A stretch of DNA of 64,000 nucleotides, from contig JBAIAA010001109.1 of the NCBI GenBank assembly GCA_037893245.1, forward strand, positions 310,001 to 374,000. Reading direction: 5' to 3'. Below are positions 10,155 to 22,900 of this stretch, one piece after another. The notes under the pieces are model-generated. The model was given only the letters and a program-made list of their open reading frames with translations. It had not been told where the DNA came from and ran no database searches. Numbering within the stretch: the stretch's first letter is position 1; each line of letters opens with the position of its first letter. Source of the stretch: Crossaster papposus. Taxonomy: Eukaryota > Echinodermata > Asteroidea > Velatida > Solasteridae. A program made the translations under genes and the position numbers.

Positions 10155-10490
10155 ATAGCGCCCTCATTTGTCGATAATCAAAGCGTTTGTCAGAGACCCA
10201 GACGTCGATGTAGGTACTTGTGCTAAAACATGCCTTGGGCCAGACTACAACTTAACTGATGGCGCCATCTACAAAACGTCAGTTTGTGTTTCGTGTGGTA
10301 ATTTCCCAATAACCTTTTCGGTAATTTTTAAAGCTAGTATAGATAAACAAACCTGACAATTTGTGCACAAAGCTATGGGAGAAATTGCAGAATAGGAGGT
10401 ATCCCGCCACGCAAAGTATCCATGGATAGACGGCCGGATTACGGGGTACGTTGGAAAAGATTCGAGGAGTATGAGGGCGCTATTTTTGCC
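10155..10490. mobile_element. Putative inverted-repeat element
   Basis: Ends TATAGCGCCCTCA and TGAGGGCGCTATTT; interior without an ORF. Only one copy is in the window, so the call rests on the inverted ends. Confidence 0.4.
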
Positions 10491-10899
10491 AGTAAACAAA
10501 ACCATAGACATCTAATCTAAATAAAAGCTAGACACGACATATGGATACCAGTTTTAACGTTGTAGTCATTGTTCTGAAAAATAGGTCGCGAGAACACACG
10601 TTTAGTTATTGCAAACGTGCGCCCTTCCTGCGCACGCCACGTACGCCCGCTATGAGTATGATGAGAATGACAGGAATGAGCGTTTCGCGTACTTGCACAT
10701 TCCATACGCAGATTAATATTCATAACAGTTTTGAAAACGTATGTCATGTCTAGGTTTTATTTAGATGTGTATGAGCAAAATCTGTCAGACTAGACCCGTG
10801 GACATGGCATTTATTGAATATTATTGTTACCAAACAATGCTGGCCACACAAGATGATGTTTTTCGAACACAATATATTTTACGATAACAAACTCCACGT

Positions 10900-11850
10900 C
10901 CTTTGCTACAACAATTTTTCACCAAAGTAAAGCTCTTTTACACCAAAAGCCACAAAAAATAAGCTCTTTTTGTTCCCAAGAAATTTGATGAAAAAAAGGG
11001 GATTCCAAATCAAACGTGTTGCTTTTTTATTGGCAAGTGATTGCCGGATGGTTTTTGCACGGTGCTGTGCCCTAAATCCTTCACGTGGAATTGGTGCCAT
11101 GGTGGTACTGTAGTATGGCTGAAGAGAGGTTACCATTCGGTTTTATTGGTACTCACGATTATTTGGCGTTGCAAATCCGAGCAATTTCGACCAGCTTTTC
11201 AAAACAATGATGCCCATAACGTTCGGTCAATATAAACTACATAGACGTCCCGACAGCACCCGACTCACGTAAAGAGCACACTATGCGAAGACGGGGGACA
11301 CGACAATAGCTTTTCGAGCGACCACCAACGACTGTTTTATGGTGCAAGGGTGCAGGCCTGCGTCGCTGCATTATTGGGTCTAGGCAAGTGATTGCCTGAT
11401 GTTTTTCGAACGGTGCTGTGCCCTTAATCCTTCACGTGGAATTGGTGCCGTGGTGGTACTGTAGTATGGCTGAAAAGAGGTTACCATTCGGTTGGGATCA
11501 CATTTTGTACGCGCTCTATTCAATCAGGGCATTCGCGCACAGTTTAACCGCGTTTTTAATATTTGTCACTGTGAAAACAACACCATTAAATCTTGTGCGT
11601 CCTGGCTGGATAACATTTCGTCTAGTCTCCAGCCATATACATTGTACCACCACCACGTTTGCACGTGAAGGATTCTGGGCACCCATGCTAAATCTTCCTG
11701 AAAATGCCTGCGAACAAAAAAGGCAACACTCTAATTGGACTCCACCTTTTTTTCATAGAATTTTTGGGGAACGGAAGGTGCTATTTTTTTCGGATTTTAG
11801 AGTAAAAGAGCAATGTGTATTACGAGTAAAACTGTAAAACAAAAAAATTA
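10900..11850. repeat. Composite repeat with direct and inverted segments
   Basis: TCCTTCACGTGGAATTGGTG followed by GGTACTGTAGTATGGCTGAA occurs at about 11078-11120 and again at 11428-11472. The outer parts (10920-11030 and 11650-11815) are rough inverted copies of each other. This suggests overlapping, rearranged transposons. Confidence 0.5.
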
Positions 11851-11889
11851 GCAAAGAACGTTGCATTTTTTTATCGTAAAATAAATTAT

Positions 11890-12905
11890 GATCATAAACC
11901 TCGCAAATACATGGTATTATGAAAATATGATCATAAACCTCACAGATAAGTATACATATTATTATGAAAATATAATCAAAAACCTCACAGATATATATTA
12001 TTTCTTGCAGATAATTTGAGGATGCATGTACCGATATGCACCATAAGCAACGTCGGAGAAGAGTTCCTCGAGATTTCGGAGAAGAAAATCGTAGATGAAG
12101 GCAGCACCCATATGAAAATATGATCATAAACCTCGCAGATACATGGTATTATGAAAATATGATTATAAACCTCGCAGATACATGATATAATGAAAATATG
12201 ATCATAAACCCCGCAGATACATGGTATTATGAAAATATGATCATAAACCTCGCAGATACATGGTATTATGAAAATATGATTATAAACCTCGCAGATACAT
12301 GATATAATGAAAATATGATCATAAACCTCGCAGATACATGGTATTATGAAAATATGATCATAAACCTCGCAGATACATGATATAATGAAAATATGATCAT
12401 AAACCTCACAGATACATGGTATTATGAAAATATGATCATAAACCTCGCAGATGCATGGTATTATGAAAATATGATTATAAACCTCGCAGATACATGATAT
12501 AATGAAAATATGATCATAAACCCCGCAGATACATGATATTATGAAAATATGATCATAAACCTCACAGATACATGGTACAAGTATTATGAAAATATGATCA
12601 GAAACCTCATACATGTAGATACATGGTATTACGAAAATATAATCAAAAACCTCGCAGATGCATGGTATTATGAAAATACGATCATAAACCTAACAGATAC
12701 ATGGTAGAATGAAAATATGATCATAAACCTTGCAGATACAGGGTATTATGAAAATATGATCACAAACCTCGCAGATACATGGTATTATGAAAATATGATC
12801 ATAAACCTCGCAGATACATGGTATTATGAAAATATGATCAGAAACCTCATAGATACATGGTATTATGAAAATATGATAAGAAACCTCACAGATATATATT
12901 ATTTC
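11890..12905. repeat. 39-bp minisatellite abutting the first coding exon
   Basis: Unit ATGAAAATATGATCATAAAC + CTCGCAGATACATGGTATT, about 22 copies, interrupted at 11985-12112 by a decayed copy of the following exon's start. Because 39 is a multiple of 3 the array reads open in several frames; I see no sign that it is coding. Each unit holds CTCGCAGATA, like the real acceptor CTTGCAGATA at 12910. Confidence 0.9.
11985..12112 (+). pseudogene. Decayed copy of SFI1-like exon 1 start
   Basis: Matches 12895-13012, including TATTTCTTGCAGATAATTTG, CCGATATGCACCAT and GTAGATGAAGGCAGCACCCA. The ATG has become ATA and about 20 bases after it are missing or changed. Minisatellite units lie on both sides. 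Confidence 0.8.
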
Positions 12906-12941
12906 TTGCAGATAATTTGAGGATATGTACCGATATGCACC
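12895..12941 (+). promoter_or_regulatory. 3' splice site and 5' UTR segment of the SFI1-like gene
   Basis: A TTATTTCTTGCAG acceptor at 12910 is followed by 31 bp containing an in-frame TGA (12918-12920) before the ATG at 12942. This implies an upstream non-coding exon or promoter that I could not place. Confidence 0.55.
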
Positions 12942-13979
12942 ATGAATCCACTAAGACAGAGCAACTTCAGGGAAGAGTTCCTTGAGAAGAAACTCGTAGA
13001 TGAAGGCAGCACCCATCCTGATAAGTCGGCAATGGAAGGGAGGCCCTTCCTAAACCACCGGCGTTTGAAATCCAGTCGGCGAAGTCTCTTCAAAGAAAAC
13101 AGGTCTCCAAAGTTAAGCATCTCCGGAAGGCGCAAGGCAGAACTTTGTCAGGAAAAGGACCTGTGTCATAATGTATTACATCAGGTACAGGAGAATGTAC
13201 CTTTGCATCCCACTGGAAGAAGACAACGCATCTCTTCGCGTTCTGCCAAAGAGAACACTTCTAAAACTTGTAGCTTCACGAAGTCGTCCATGAGTGATGC
13301 TGGAACAGAAATACGTGCCGTTTATGAAAATGGACGTGCCAAACGCAGAGAGACAAGAAATGGGGATACGGTTCAGGATAATGTATTGTACCTAAAGCGG
13401 CATCAAGCCGTGAAGAATTTGAGTGCGAAAGAAACTCGGGTTTCTAAGAAGAGATCGGGGTATTTGTACACACCAGATCACCCTAACGGATTGGCTTCGG
13501 TTAACAATCACTTGATCACGGATGATCCCCGATCCGGTTTGAAAGTTCAGGATAATGTTGCGTATGAGAATTCTTTAACTGACTGCTCTAGAGATGAAGT
13601 CGCAGGAATGCATGTGGCGTGCAGGCTGTCGGCAACAGTGCCAATTCTGGACGGAACCGGCTGTAACTGGTTTGAGGCTGATCAGTCCGGTTCCAAGATC
13701 CATCAGAGGGATTGTTTTGTGACTATTCAGGGGAAACAGCCCAGAGTCCGAGACAATGTTGTCTGCAGTCTCTCCTTCCCTCTTCAAGATGGGTGTGGTT
13801 CCGAGCCCCCGAGCTCGGTTCCAAGTCAGGAACTCAAGGAAAGAGAGGAACTTGGTGGAAAACAAAACCGGAAAGAACCGGCGGGATCGGGCTCCGACCA
13901 GTTCTGTTCAGCTGTGGAAAGTGACATGCTGTTGGCACAAGATACCTTCGACGATAGATATCAGGATGCCGAAATACTG
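12942..13979 (+). CDS. SFI1-like gene exon 1 (first coding exon)
   Basis: Residues 1-346, polar, Ser/Lys/Arg-rich, no W repeats. The exon probably begins at 12911, after a good acceptor TTTCTTGCAG; an in-frame TGA at 12918-12920 then makes the ATG at 12942 the first usable start. A motif (V)(Q/R)(D/E)NV recurs: VQENV, VQDNVLY, VQDNVAY, VRDNVV. Donor GTAATT at 13980, phase 0. No transcript support; an earlier non-coding exon is implied but not found. Confidence 0.8.
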
Positions 13980-16900
13980 GTAATTTTCTCAGTTAACCTT
14001 AACTCACTGGAAAAATAGACCATGTCTATCAAAATCAATCACACACTCGGCTTGACAGAAACAAATTTTTGCTTTCATCTACGGGTATGCCGTAATGTCC
14101 GTTGATGTCAGTTTTTTATAATAATCGATATGTGACCTGTCACCACAAAATAAGAGTAAAGTCGGAAATATTGAAAATTGAGATATTAGTATTTTCAAAT
14201 TCTTGAGAAAGAGAGCTTTCCAATGATATATAACACTTGGGGGGTTTGCGATAAATACTTTTTACAGCGCTCCAGAAAGTCATGGGTTACACAAAACGTG
14301 TTTGTGAGAAAACTTACTTTAAACATCTTAAACAAAACACGCAAAAGATTACAAAACAGGACAAGTAAGGTTCGGTTGAGCATAGCAACGGCTTTGTTCT
14401 AATCATTATTTCTTCTTGAAATTTTTCACACATACAAACTATTGTATAAACAACAAAATATTAATATTTTGAAAACGTGGGATACTTACGAGGACCTGAT
14501 TTGCATATTTAATTACCGTGATAATTAGACCACTAATGAACTTTAATCCAAACTAAGGCCGTGCCGGGTACCCGGGTACCCGTAACCCGACCGCTGATTG
14601 CGGGTACCCGGCTCCAATTTATCGAATTTATTACCCGAAACTGCCTTTGTAAATGTTGACACATTATTTCAGAAAGGCAAGCGTCTTTTATATTCATTGC
14701 GTGCCGATAAATTGTTAGAAAACATCTGAGTAAAACGTCTTTACCGACAATTTCCCGATGTCTAGATAGCAGCCTAACCGATGATTGTGCTTTCTTTGAA
14801 GTCATTGTGATAACAAAATGCCTTTGAAGTCTATTTACCGACAATTCTGACAGCTGCTAGTGTTTTGTTACAGTTGTCCTTTGAGTTTCCGAGGTTTACT
14901 TTTTGGAAAATGTGCTGAATTAATTCATGATCCCACGGACCCGTTCCTGGAATGTGGTTTTGAAACCTGATACTGCAGGAGAGGTATTTGGTTCTATTGT
15001 ATCAACTCTGCGGCCAGCCAGGAACTGCAGTCGGCTTTTTTGCTACATTTCGTGTCGGCTCACTCAAAGGATTTAGTTCATTGAACCTTATTTATTTTGG
15101 AAAAAGACGTGCCACTGTAGACGTGCAATTATGGGGAGCGGCAAGTCAATTCATTTACAAACATTTATTAAGCTGAGAGTAAACTCCACGCAATACGAGA
15201 TCGCTGTTGACAATCTGGCTCTGAAAACCACGCACTTAACTTTTTTTTTCACTGGACCGCCTGACTACTTAGAAAAGGGTTTTGACTATCCGCTGTTTTG
15301 AGTGACTAGAATTTGTTTGCGTCGAACCCTGAGTTGCAAAGTAGGCCCTTGCATTTGTTTAGTTGCGGAATGCAGGGGAAGTAAGCGCGCCATGCCAGCG
15401 CGGGCGGCGGTTATTTCTGCGCGGCATGTACATGCACGTGCCGACGCGGTGTATACTTCCGGGTTTTTGTTATGATTCTAATAATAGTCACGGGTACCCG
15501 GGTACCCGACCGTGATGGGAATAGGGTACCCGGGTCCCGTACTACCCGTAAACGCACACCCTTAATCCAAACACTAACTTTGCAAACACTATGCAAAATC
15601 GCATAATTTAAGAGGTTTTCGATCATCTGATCTCACCCCAAAAATGGGAATATGTACATGTAGAGGAGGACTTGGGCTTTCCAAATTACGCAAAATCTTA
15701 AAATTGACCACCCCTTAATTTTTTGACTTTTGGATGGCCATATATCTCTGAATCACATTGTGTGACTTTACTCTCATTTTGTGGTGACAGGTCACATATA
15801 TCGGAAATTCATTATCGAGTATACTCGATATATCGATTAATTCCCGTGTGCAAGATGAAGCCTAAAAACAGCGCTCAATATTCTGAAGACTGACAGTTTA
15901 ATTGGGTTGCATACCGGTTTTCGGCTTGATCCTCCGCACATGTTGTCGTTCCGAACAATATCAAATTGCGCCAGCCCGCGTGTTTATGGTTTTACAACGA
16001 AGATAAGAAATGATTACGGTTGCCGCTTCCGCTTGCTAGGCGAATAGCAGGGTGCAGAGAACGCTCCCCGCAATTCCCGATTTGTGATTGGCCACCCCAA
16101 AAATGACATCAGATCAATGGAGGGTTACGTCATAAACAACAGATAGGCTGGGGCGGCATGGTCAGTTTCTTTTGCGATTTTACTGTGCAAGCGGTCTTGA
16201 ACTACATGTATAGCGGCGGGCCGCGGGTGAAACACAAAGAACAACTTCACAACGGCAGTTGGTCGTCGAACGTATTTTAATTATTTAATACTAATAGGCC
16301 TACTCAAATGTTTTGAGCTACAAATAAAGACGGCAGCTTTTCTAATATACTAAAGCCCTGAGATTTTCTGGATAATCTGACACTCTTCCAGTGTTTTCGA
16401 TATCATTTAGGAGCATCAAAATTTAGAAACATCAAATTTTTTGATACATCGAAATGTCGATATTTTGATGATTAAAAAAAGTGACATCGGCGATATTGAT
16501 GTCATAATAGTATCGAGTATTTGAGTAATAATCGATATATCGACGGACTTCACTGTATTTTGGTTGAGGCGTTGTTTGAAAAAAAGAATTTGGAAATGAA
16601 TCAAATTGACTTTTGACATTACAATATTTGTGACCGGCTCTACAAAAAAGTGTATTAAGTCGCACTGTGCACTATCATGAAACCGCTCAATTTTGAGCGT
16701 AAACATTTCATCAAAATGTGATTTTTTTTTCTTTCATAAATGACATCTTCAATACCTACAGTTTCAGGTTTCATTTAAAGAAATGTTGATTTTGATGAAT
16801 AAAGTGAAGAAAAAAACACCTACAAAAAATATTTTGTGTGCATCGTTCGGTTGTTGTACAACAGAGCCGGCTTTTTCAAAGCCAGTTTTCTCAGTTGTGT

Positions 16901-19900
16901 AATTTGAACTTCAAGACCACAAATTTTGTTTTATAAAATTTAATTTTTCAGAATAATTACAGGATATATCTAGGGCGATCATTTTGCTGGATGCCTAGAA
17001 TCATTATTTACTTTAAAATAAGTAAGATATTTTCTAACTTGAAAAATTGACGTTTCGGCCAATAACTCGTTTTGGCCATTTGCGACTTTCCGCTCATTTC
17101 GTGGTGCCAGGTCACAAATGGTCAGTTGAAAATCAACCTTTTTACCATTACACTAACCATTAACATAAATTAACAAAATTGTGAAGTATATTTTGTAGTT
17201 TTGGAGAGACATACATGTATGGTGCCTTGTACACATGTATGTAGAACAGATTAGCCATTAACTTTGCACCTCATACTTGTCATAATCTAGAATTTGATTT
17301 CATTTGACCATGTTGAAATCACTACCGTACAACATTGTGTGGTGCTAGATAATCCATGACATTGTGGTGCGAAATACAGTACCCTCTGGAGACTTGAACA
17401 CAATGGGGACAATGGGAGTGAAAAGGTCTCCAAAGGGTCATTTCTATAGAAGAATAGGTCTCCATTAGGAATTTCACGAATTAGATTTTTGGATTGTACT
17501 CAAATTACTCAAAAACTAGGGTTAGAATGTGGGTTAGGGTTAGTGTTTGTGTTAGGGTATAATATAGGGTATATTGGGTCGACATTTCAACCCAGGTAAA
17601 TAATTGTGGTTAAAATGGGAGCATTGTGAAAAACGACGTGCTCGACTTTCTAACCATTTTGTACACGAGAACAAAGCCATGTCTCCACAGTAATACAACA
17701 ATGCGAATGGGTGTACATGTACCGGACACTCCCTCTAGCATTTTTTGACCGTAATTTTGGCCTATTATGTACCGGTACAGTGAATGACATAAACAACTCC
17801 AGCCCTTTTAGTTCCGAACAACAAACACAACTTCTCATATTTCTCATTCTTTTTATCAACTTTCTTCAACTGAATCCTGTAAACACATTTCGCTACTATA
17901 ATGCCTCGTTGAAATGTTAGAGAGTTGTTTGTCATTGTCCTACATGTACAGTAGCAAAGGTGTGACAAAAACATTATATGATATGACCCACTCCACAATA
18001 TAAGGGTATTATGTCACATACAAGTGAAACTGAGTTATATATCTGGGGCCAATTTCATAGAGCTGCTAAGCACACAAATTTGCTTAGCATGAAAATTTGT
18101 CCTTGGCAAAAACAAGGTTACAGACCAAATTTTCACGTGGTCTTTATTGTTTTTGATTGATAATCAGCTGGTTTTTTTTGCTTAGCATGAAAAACACGTA
18201 GAATTTTGGCTGGTAACCTGTTTTTAATAAGCAAGACTTTTTGGTGCTAAGCAAATTTTTGTGCTAAGCAGCTCTATGACATTGGAAAACCCACAATATC
18301 AGCTTTCATTTGGTGTATAATACTGAGCTTCATAGCCCCTCTCATTCTGGAGATAATGACATGTTTGCATACTGAATACTTCCTTTGAGTTCAAATTACA
18401 CAACTGAAAAACAGGCTTTGAAATAGCTACATGTAGCTCTGTGGTAGTTCCAACTTTAACGATACACAAAAAATAATTGGGTTTTTTTTTTCGCTTTATT
18501 TATCAAAGACAACATTTCTGTGATTGAAACCTGAAACTTTATGTATTAAAGATGTCATTCATAACTTTAAGTACTTCATTAAAAGTTTGTCCTATTTTTC
18601 GGGCATTCTTTAGTTCTTTTAAAACATGTCAAATAATGCTAGAGCATTTCCATGTCAATCACACAGGGCTATCGGTGTGTGTGTACACGCAAGTGCTGGG
18701 GTTGGTTCATTATAATAAAGGGGTAAGATATCAGTGTATACCAACATTTTAATTGGTATGCACCGAGAATCTGAAAGTAGTATCATGTAAAAACCAATAC
18801 TTGTACATCTTGAGATACATGTACATTGTGTAGATGTAGGATTTGAAAGACCTGGAGATTTCCCTTTAAATCTGTGTTATAACATCAAAACATCCAAACT
18901 TGTCAATCCCCCCCCCCCCCCCCCCCTGTGCAAATGGTGCAGTCCACCAAGTACTGGCCAATCAGGCAACAGAGTCTAAAACCCATCACTGGTGACCACA
19001 AATTACAAGTGTACATAATGAAACTTCATGTATTCTATATGATGCACTGCAGTGATTTGCTTCAAGCATGACTAGTGTGTAAAAAGACTAGTCTTTATTG
19101 TCAACATGGTAATCTTTGGACACCTGTACACAGATACCACACCAGTCAAGTATTCAAAGCCAACTGTTGTTTAAAACTAACAAACGACAAATTTTGACAA
19201 AGTTCGAGTGGCAAGTACCGGTACATACGTACGTACAGTGTAGTTTGTGTTATTGCCTGTGGTTAAAGGTACATGTAGGATACACTATTGGTAATTGCTT
19301 GAATTGCGTTTTCGCGAAAGCACCTTTCCATTGTAAATTTATGCAAAACAATCCAAGAAGATTTGTTAGTGGTGTCCACTACATTGCGTGCTAAAGCTCA
19401 TTTCAAGCCCTTGTAATTCATTCACTAAGTTTCGAACTACTTTTTGTACCGGCCGTTACCGGTACAGTATAATATAATAATCATAATACCGGTACTATAA
19501 TATTATGCATGTTACATGCGAGCACCTTTTCATTGTAGATTTATGCAAAACAATTCAAGAACATTTTCTAGTGATGTCCACTACATGTCATTGCGTGCTA
19601 ATAAAAGCTCATTTTCTTTTAATTCATTCTCTAACTAAGTTTAAAACAACTTTTTGTACCAGTACATTATAATATTTATAATAATTATAATACTATAATA
19701 TTATGCATGTTATGTACACGTAGTTCTAATTATAATCATTCATTTGACCGAATTGTTGGGAAAACCTCATAAAGCTATATAATTACTAGAGCGCTAACTC
19801 TTCATTTTTACGAACGGAGATACTTTGAATTCAATCTGCGCGCAGACATTTTTAATTCATGTGCGTATTTGTAGAACATAATGAAATTACATGTACATGT

Positions 19901-22900
19901 ACAGATGGACCGATTTTGGAAAGTGTACTCTAAATGCAACGCGCTTGCAAGTAGAACATATGCAAACAACTTACATGTACGTACGCGCGTCATACCAGTT
20001 TTAAAAGAGTCGCGGCAAAATTATCTGCAGCGCGCGGATACGCACACGCATTTGTGCTGTTTGCGCTTATTTGCTAATCATTCGTATCGGTTTTGGACGT
20101 ATCGGCTTCGGTAACGCACCGTATAGAATACAAACGCAAATATGTGACCTGGCACCTCAAAATGGGTGGAAAGTCGCAAAATTAAAAAGTTGACATTATT
20201 AAATTTCTAGAAAGAAGAAGTCCTTAGCTTTCAAATTATGTATTGTGTGTTGCTGTACATGTACCGCTATGTACATGTAGCTTATTCCTAGCCGCCGCTA
20301 TGCTCTTTTGAAATAGCTAAAGTTATGCTCCCTTGTTTTGAGAAAACAAAATTCAAAGTTCGTGAACCGTGCCAACTATACTACCAATTAGTGCAATTCA
20401 GCCACAACATAAACACACTTTAGAGTTTTAATTGAGCTATACAATTTCGGGATATGATAAAGAAGTTTTTTTTGTATGTAAAAACGTTAACAATTCCAAA
20501 ACGACCTCCCACTTGAAAAATTGACGTTTCGGCCAATAACTCGTTTTGGCAATGTGCGACTCTTTACTCATTTCGTGGTGCCAGGTCACATAATGCAAAT
20601 AGCCGTACAAAAGCCGTACGACATATGTGACCTGTTCCAACGAAACCCGGACGAAGTCGCACAATGTGTTTTGTCACAATGTACTCCTGAAGTCATTTCT
20701 GGATGGATTTTACCATTTTGAGGTTTTAGGTTTTCCTAAGTCACTCACTATTAATCTACAATCTCCTCAAATTTGAACAAAATCCGTCTACCAGAAGTGT
20801 GTTTTTTGTCAATTTTGTGAAACATTGGTGTATAGAAATAATACGCTTTTCTGAACTTCAAAGCTGTTTATCTCATAATTAGGTTGTCAGGGTTTTATCA
20901 CTAAATCCAGACCCCAGGGAAGATAGGATGGGGGTATATGTAAATGATACATCATTTTAAAGCTGAGAACCTAGAGAATTTGAAAAAAGCAAAATCTGAA
21001 AAACTAAAAAGTCGACTTTGTCCGGGTTTCGTTGGAACAGGTCACATATTGAGGTTTCCATAGGTTTGTGCACAAACATGGATGCGCCCATCAGGCATCA
21101 CTTTGTACATCGAGCCAGCGCTCTAGTAATTAAATATGTAGCTCTATGGAAAACCTCCACTTTAACACCAACTGTTCCTCTTGACAGTTTTTCCTTATTA
21201 AAGTCAATACCACTCTAATCAATCCCAATCCTCACCTATGTCCTTCAGGTTGCTAGGTGTTAAGTATTATCTGAGAGTCATTTCTCACTGTCAGCTTTAG
21301 AACTCTGCCCATGTTGACATAATTGATAGGTTGTTTTATGTGAATGTGGGGCTGCAATGAACTTGTACGTACACAACTTTTGTATGTATTTGTTGTTGCT
21401 GTACGTGTGCACATCTTCTGTACGTTTTCCGGTATGCTGTACGTACCGTTAGTTTTGCCTGAAATTACACGTACCGGTACATGTGATATTGGTCTTTGAG
21501 GGATTAGCGTGTTTAGACACACCATTAGGCGCAGCAAAAGCATGTTAACCAGTTGGCGCCGGGATTATTTTAATATCACCGAGCCGACGCGCGGGATTAT
21601 TTTTTTAACGAAACTCGATCCGAAGCAGGTTTAGGCCGCCAGTACCGGGAAGCACATATATGCATTTCCGGCCTTGCTCGCTGCTGACATACAATTCCGG
21701 CCTTGCTCGTGGCGTGTTTACATGTATGCATCATCCGTTTTGAATCTTGGGGAAAACTTTGCATTTATATTCGTCGTCCGTCGCGAACTGGTTAACATGG
21801 CCTTTGATGCGAGCTGGTTAATCAGTTCACGTCGGGGCATACACGCAAAGATTTCCCCAGATTCAAAACAGATGACGCATAAACACGTCAAGAGCAAGGC
21901 CGGAAATGTCTGTCAGCAGCGAGCAAGGCCGGGAATGCATGGGTGTGCTTCCCGATACCATCGGCCGGAACCCGCCTCGGATCGAGTCTCGTCAAAAAAA
22001 ATACCCGGGCCTCGACTCGGTGATGTTAAAATAATCCCGGCGCGAACTGGTTAAGATAAACTGTGTGGTTCTTAACCCTAACCCTGCCAGACACAGCGCA
22101 GTGCATCAGGTAAAAAAAGTCTGGTGCACTCTGATGCATTCTGCTGTCAACACCAGTGCATAAACGACCACGGTCTAAAGTAACGTTCACTCTTCACACG
22201 AATGTAAATGCAAAGATAATTCGTTAAGGCAACGGAGAACGTCACAACGAAACTTCAATTGTTTACGTCATGAAATTTGTTTCGTATGCGCTTTTGCCTG
22301 AAGTATGAACCGGCCTTAAGACTGTTGAGAACTAAAGTCCCCAATTGACCATTTGCGTGTGGAATTTAAATAATATCTGGTACACTGACTTGTTCATACA
22401 GCTTGGCACAGTTTGACTATAAATTACCCAGAACAAGCTCTTGCATAGTTACGTTAGAGACCAATACATTGTTCACAATGGTTGAGAATGGTACAGAGAC
22501 ACCAGACCATTCCAGAGCCGGGGGTTGCTAGCGTAAGGCTTGCCCCGAATCACGTGATATAGCAACAGTGTCTTTGGTCTGGAGAATTTAAATGTAAACT
22601 GTGCCAAGCTGTGTGAACAAGTCAGTGTACCAGATATTATTCAAATTCCACACGCAAATGGCCAATTGAACAATGCCAGAGATGGATTCTGCTGCGTTGG
22701 GTGACTGCAGACTCTGAGGCAGTTTGACCTTGAGATTTCTGACCTGATGGATCTCGCTGCACCGGGGAGGGTTGTCACTTTGACAAATGATGCAAATTGC
22801 TGCATCTGGCAGGGCTTCTAGCCAAAATTTCGTCAAAACATAGTCTTTGTTCAATGAACAGTGTGTTACTGACTCCGGGGAGTGCCAAATGTAAATTTTC

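Noticed and set aside
11985..12614. 209-codon minus-strand ORF
   Set aside because: It reads the 39-bp minisatellite backwards.
14533..14844. 103-codon minus-strand ORF in the hAT-like element
   Set aside because: No transposase or zinc-finger motif recognised; crosses the element's border into the family B flank.
17520..17570. Telomere-like GGGTTAGGGTTAG words
   Set aside because: Only two or three units, scattered similarly elsewhere; not a telomeric array.
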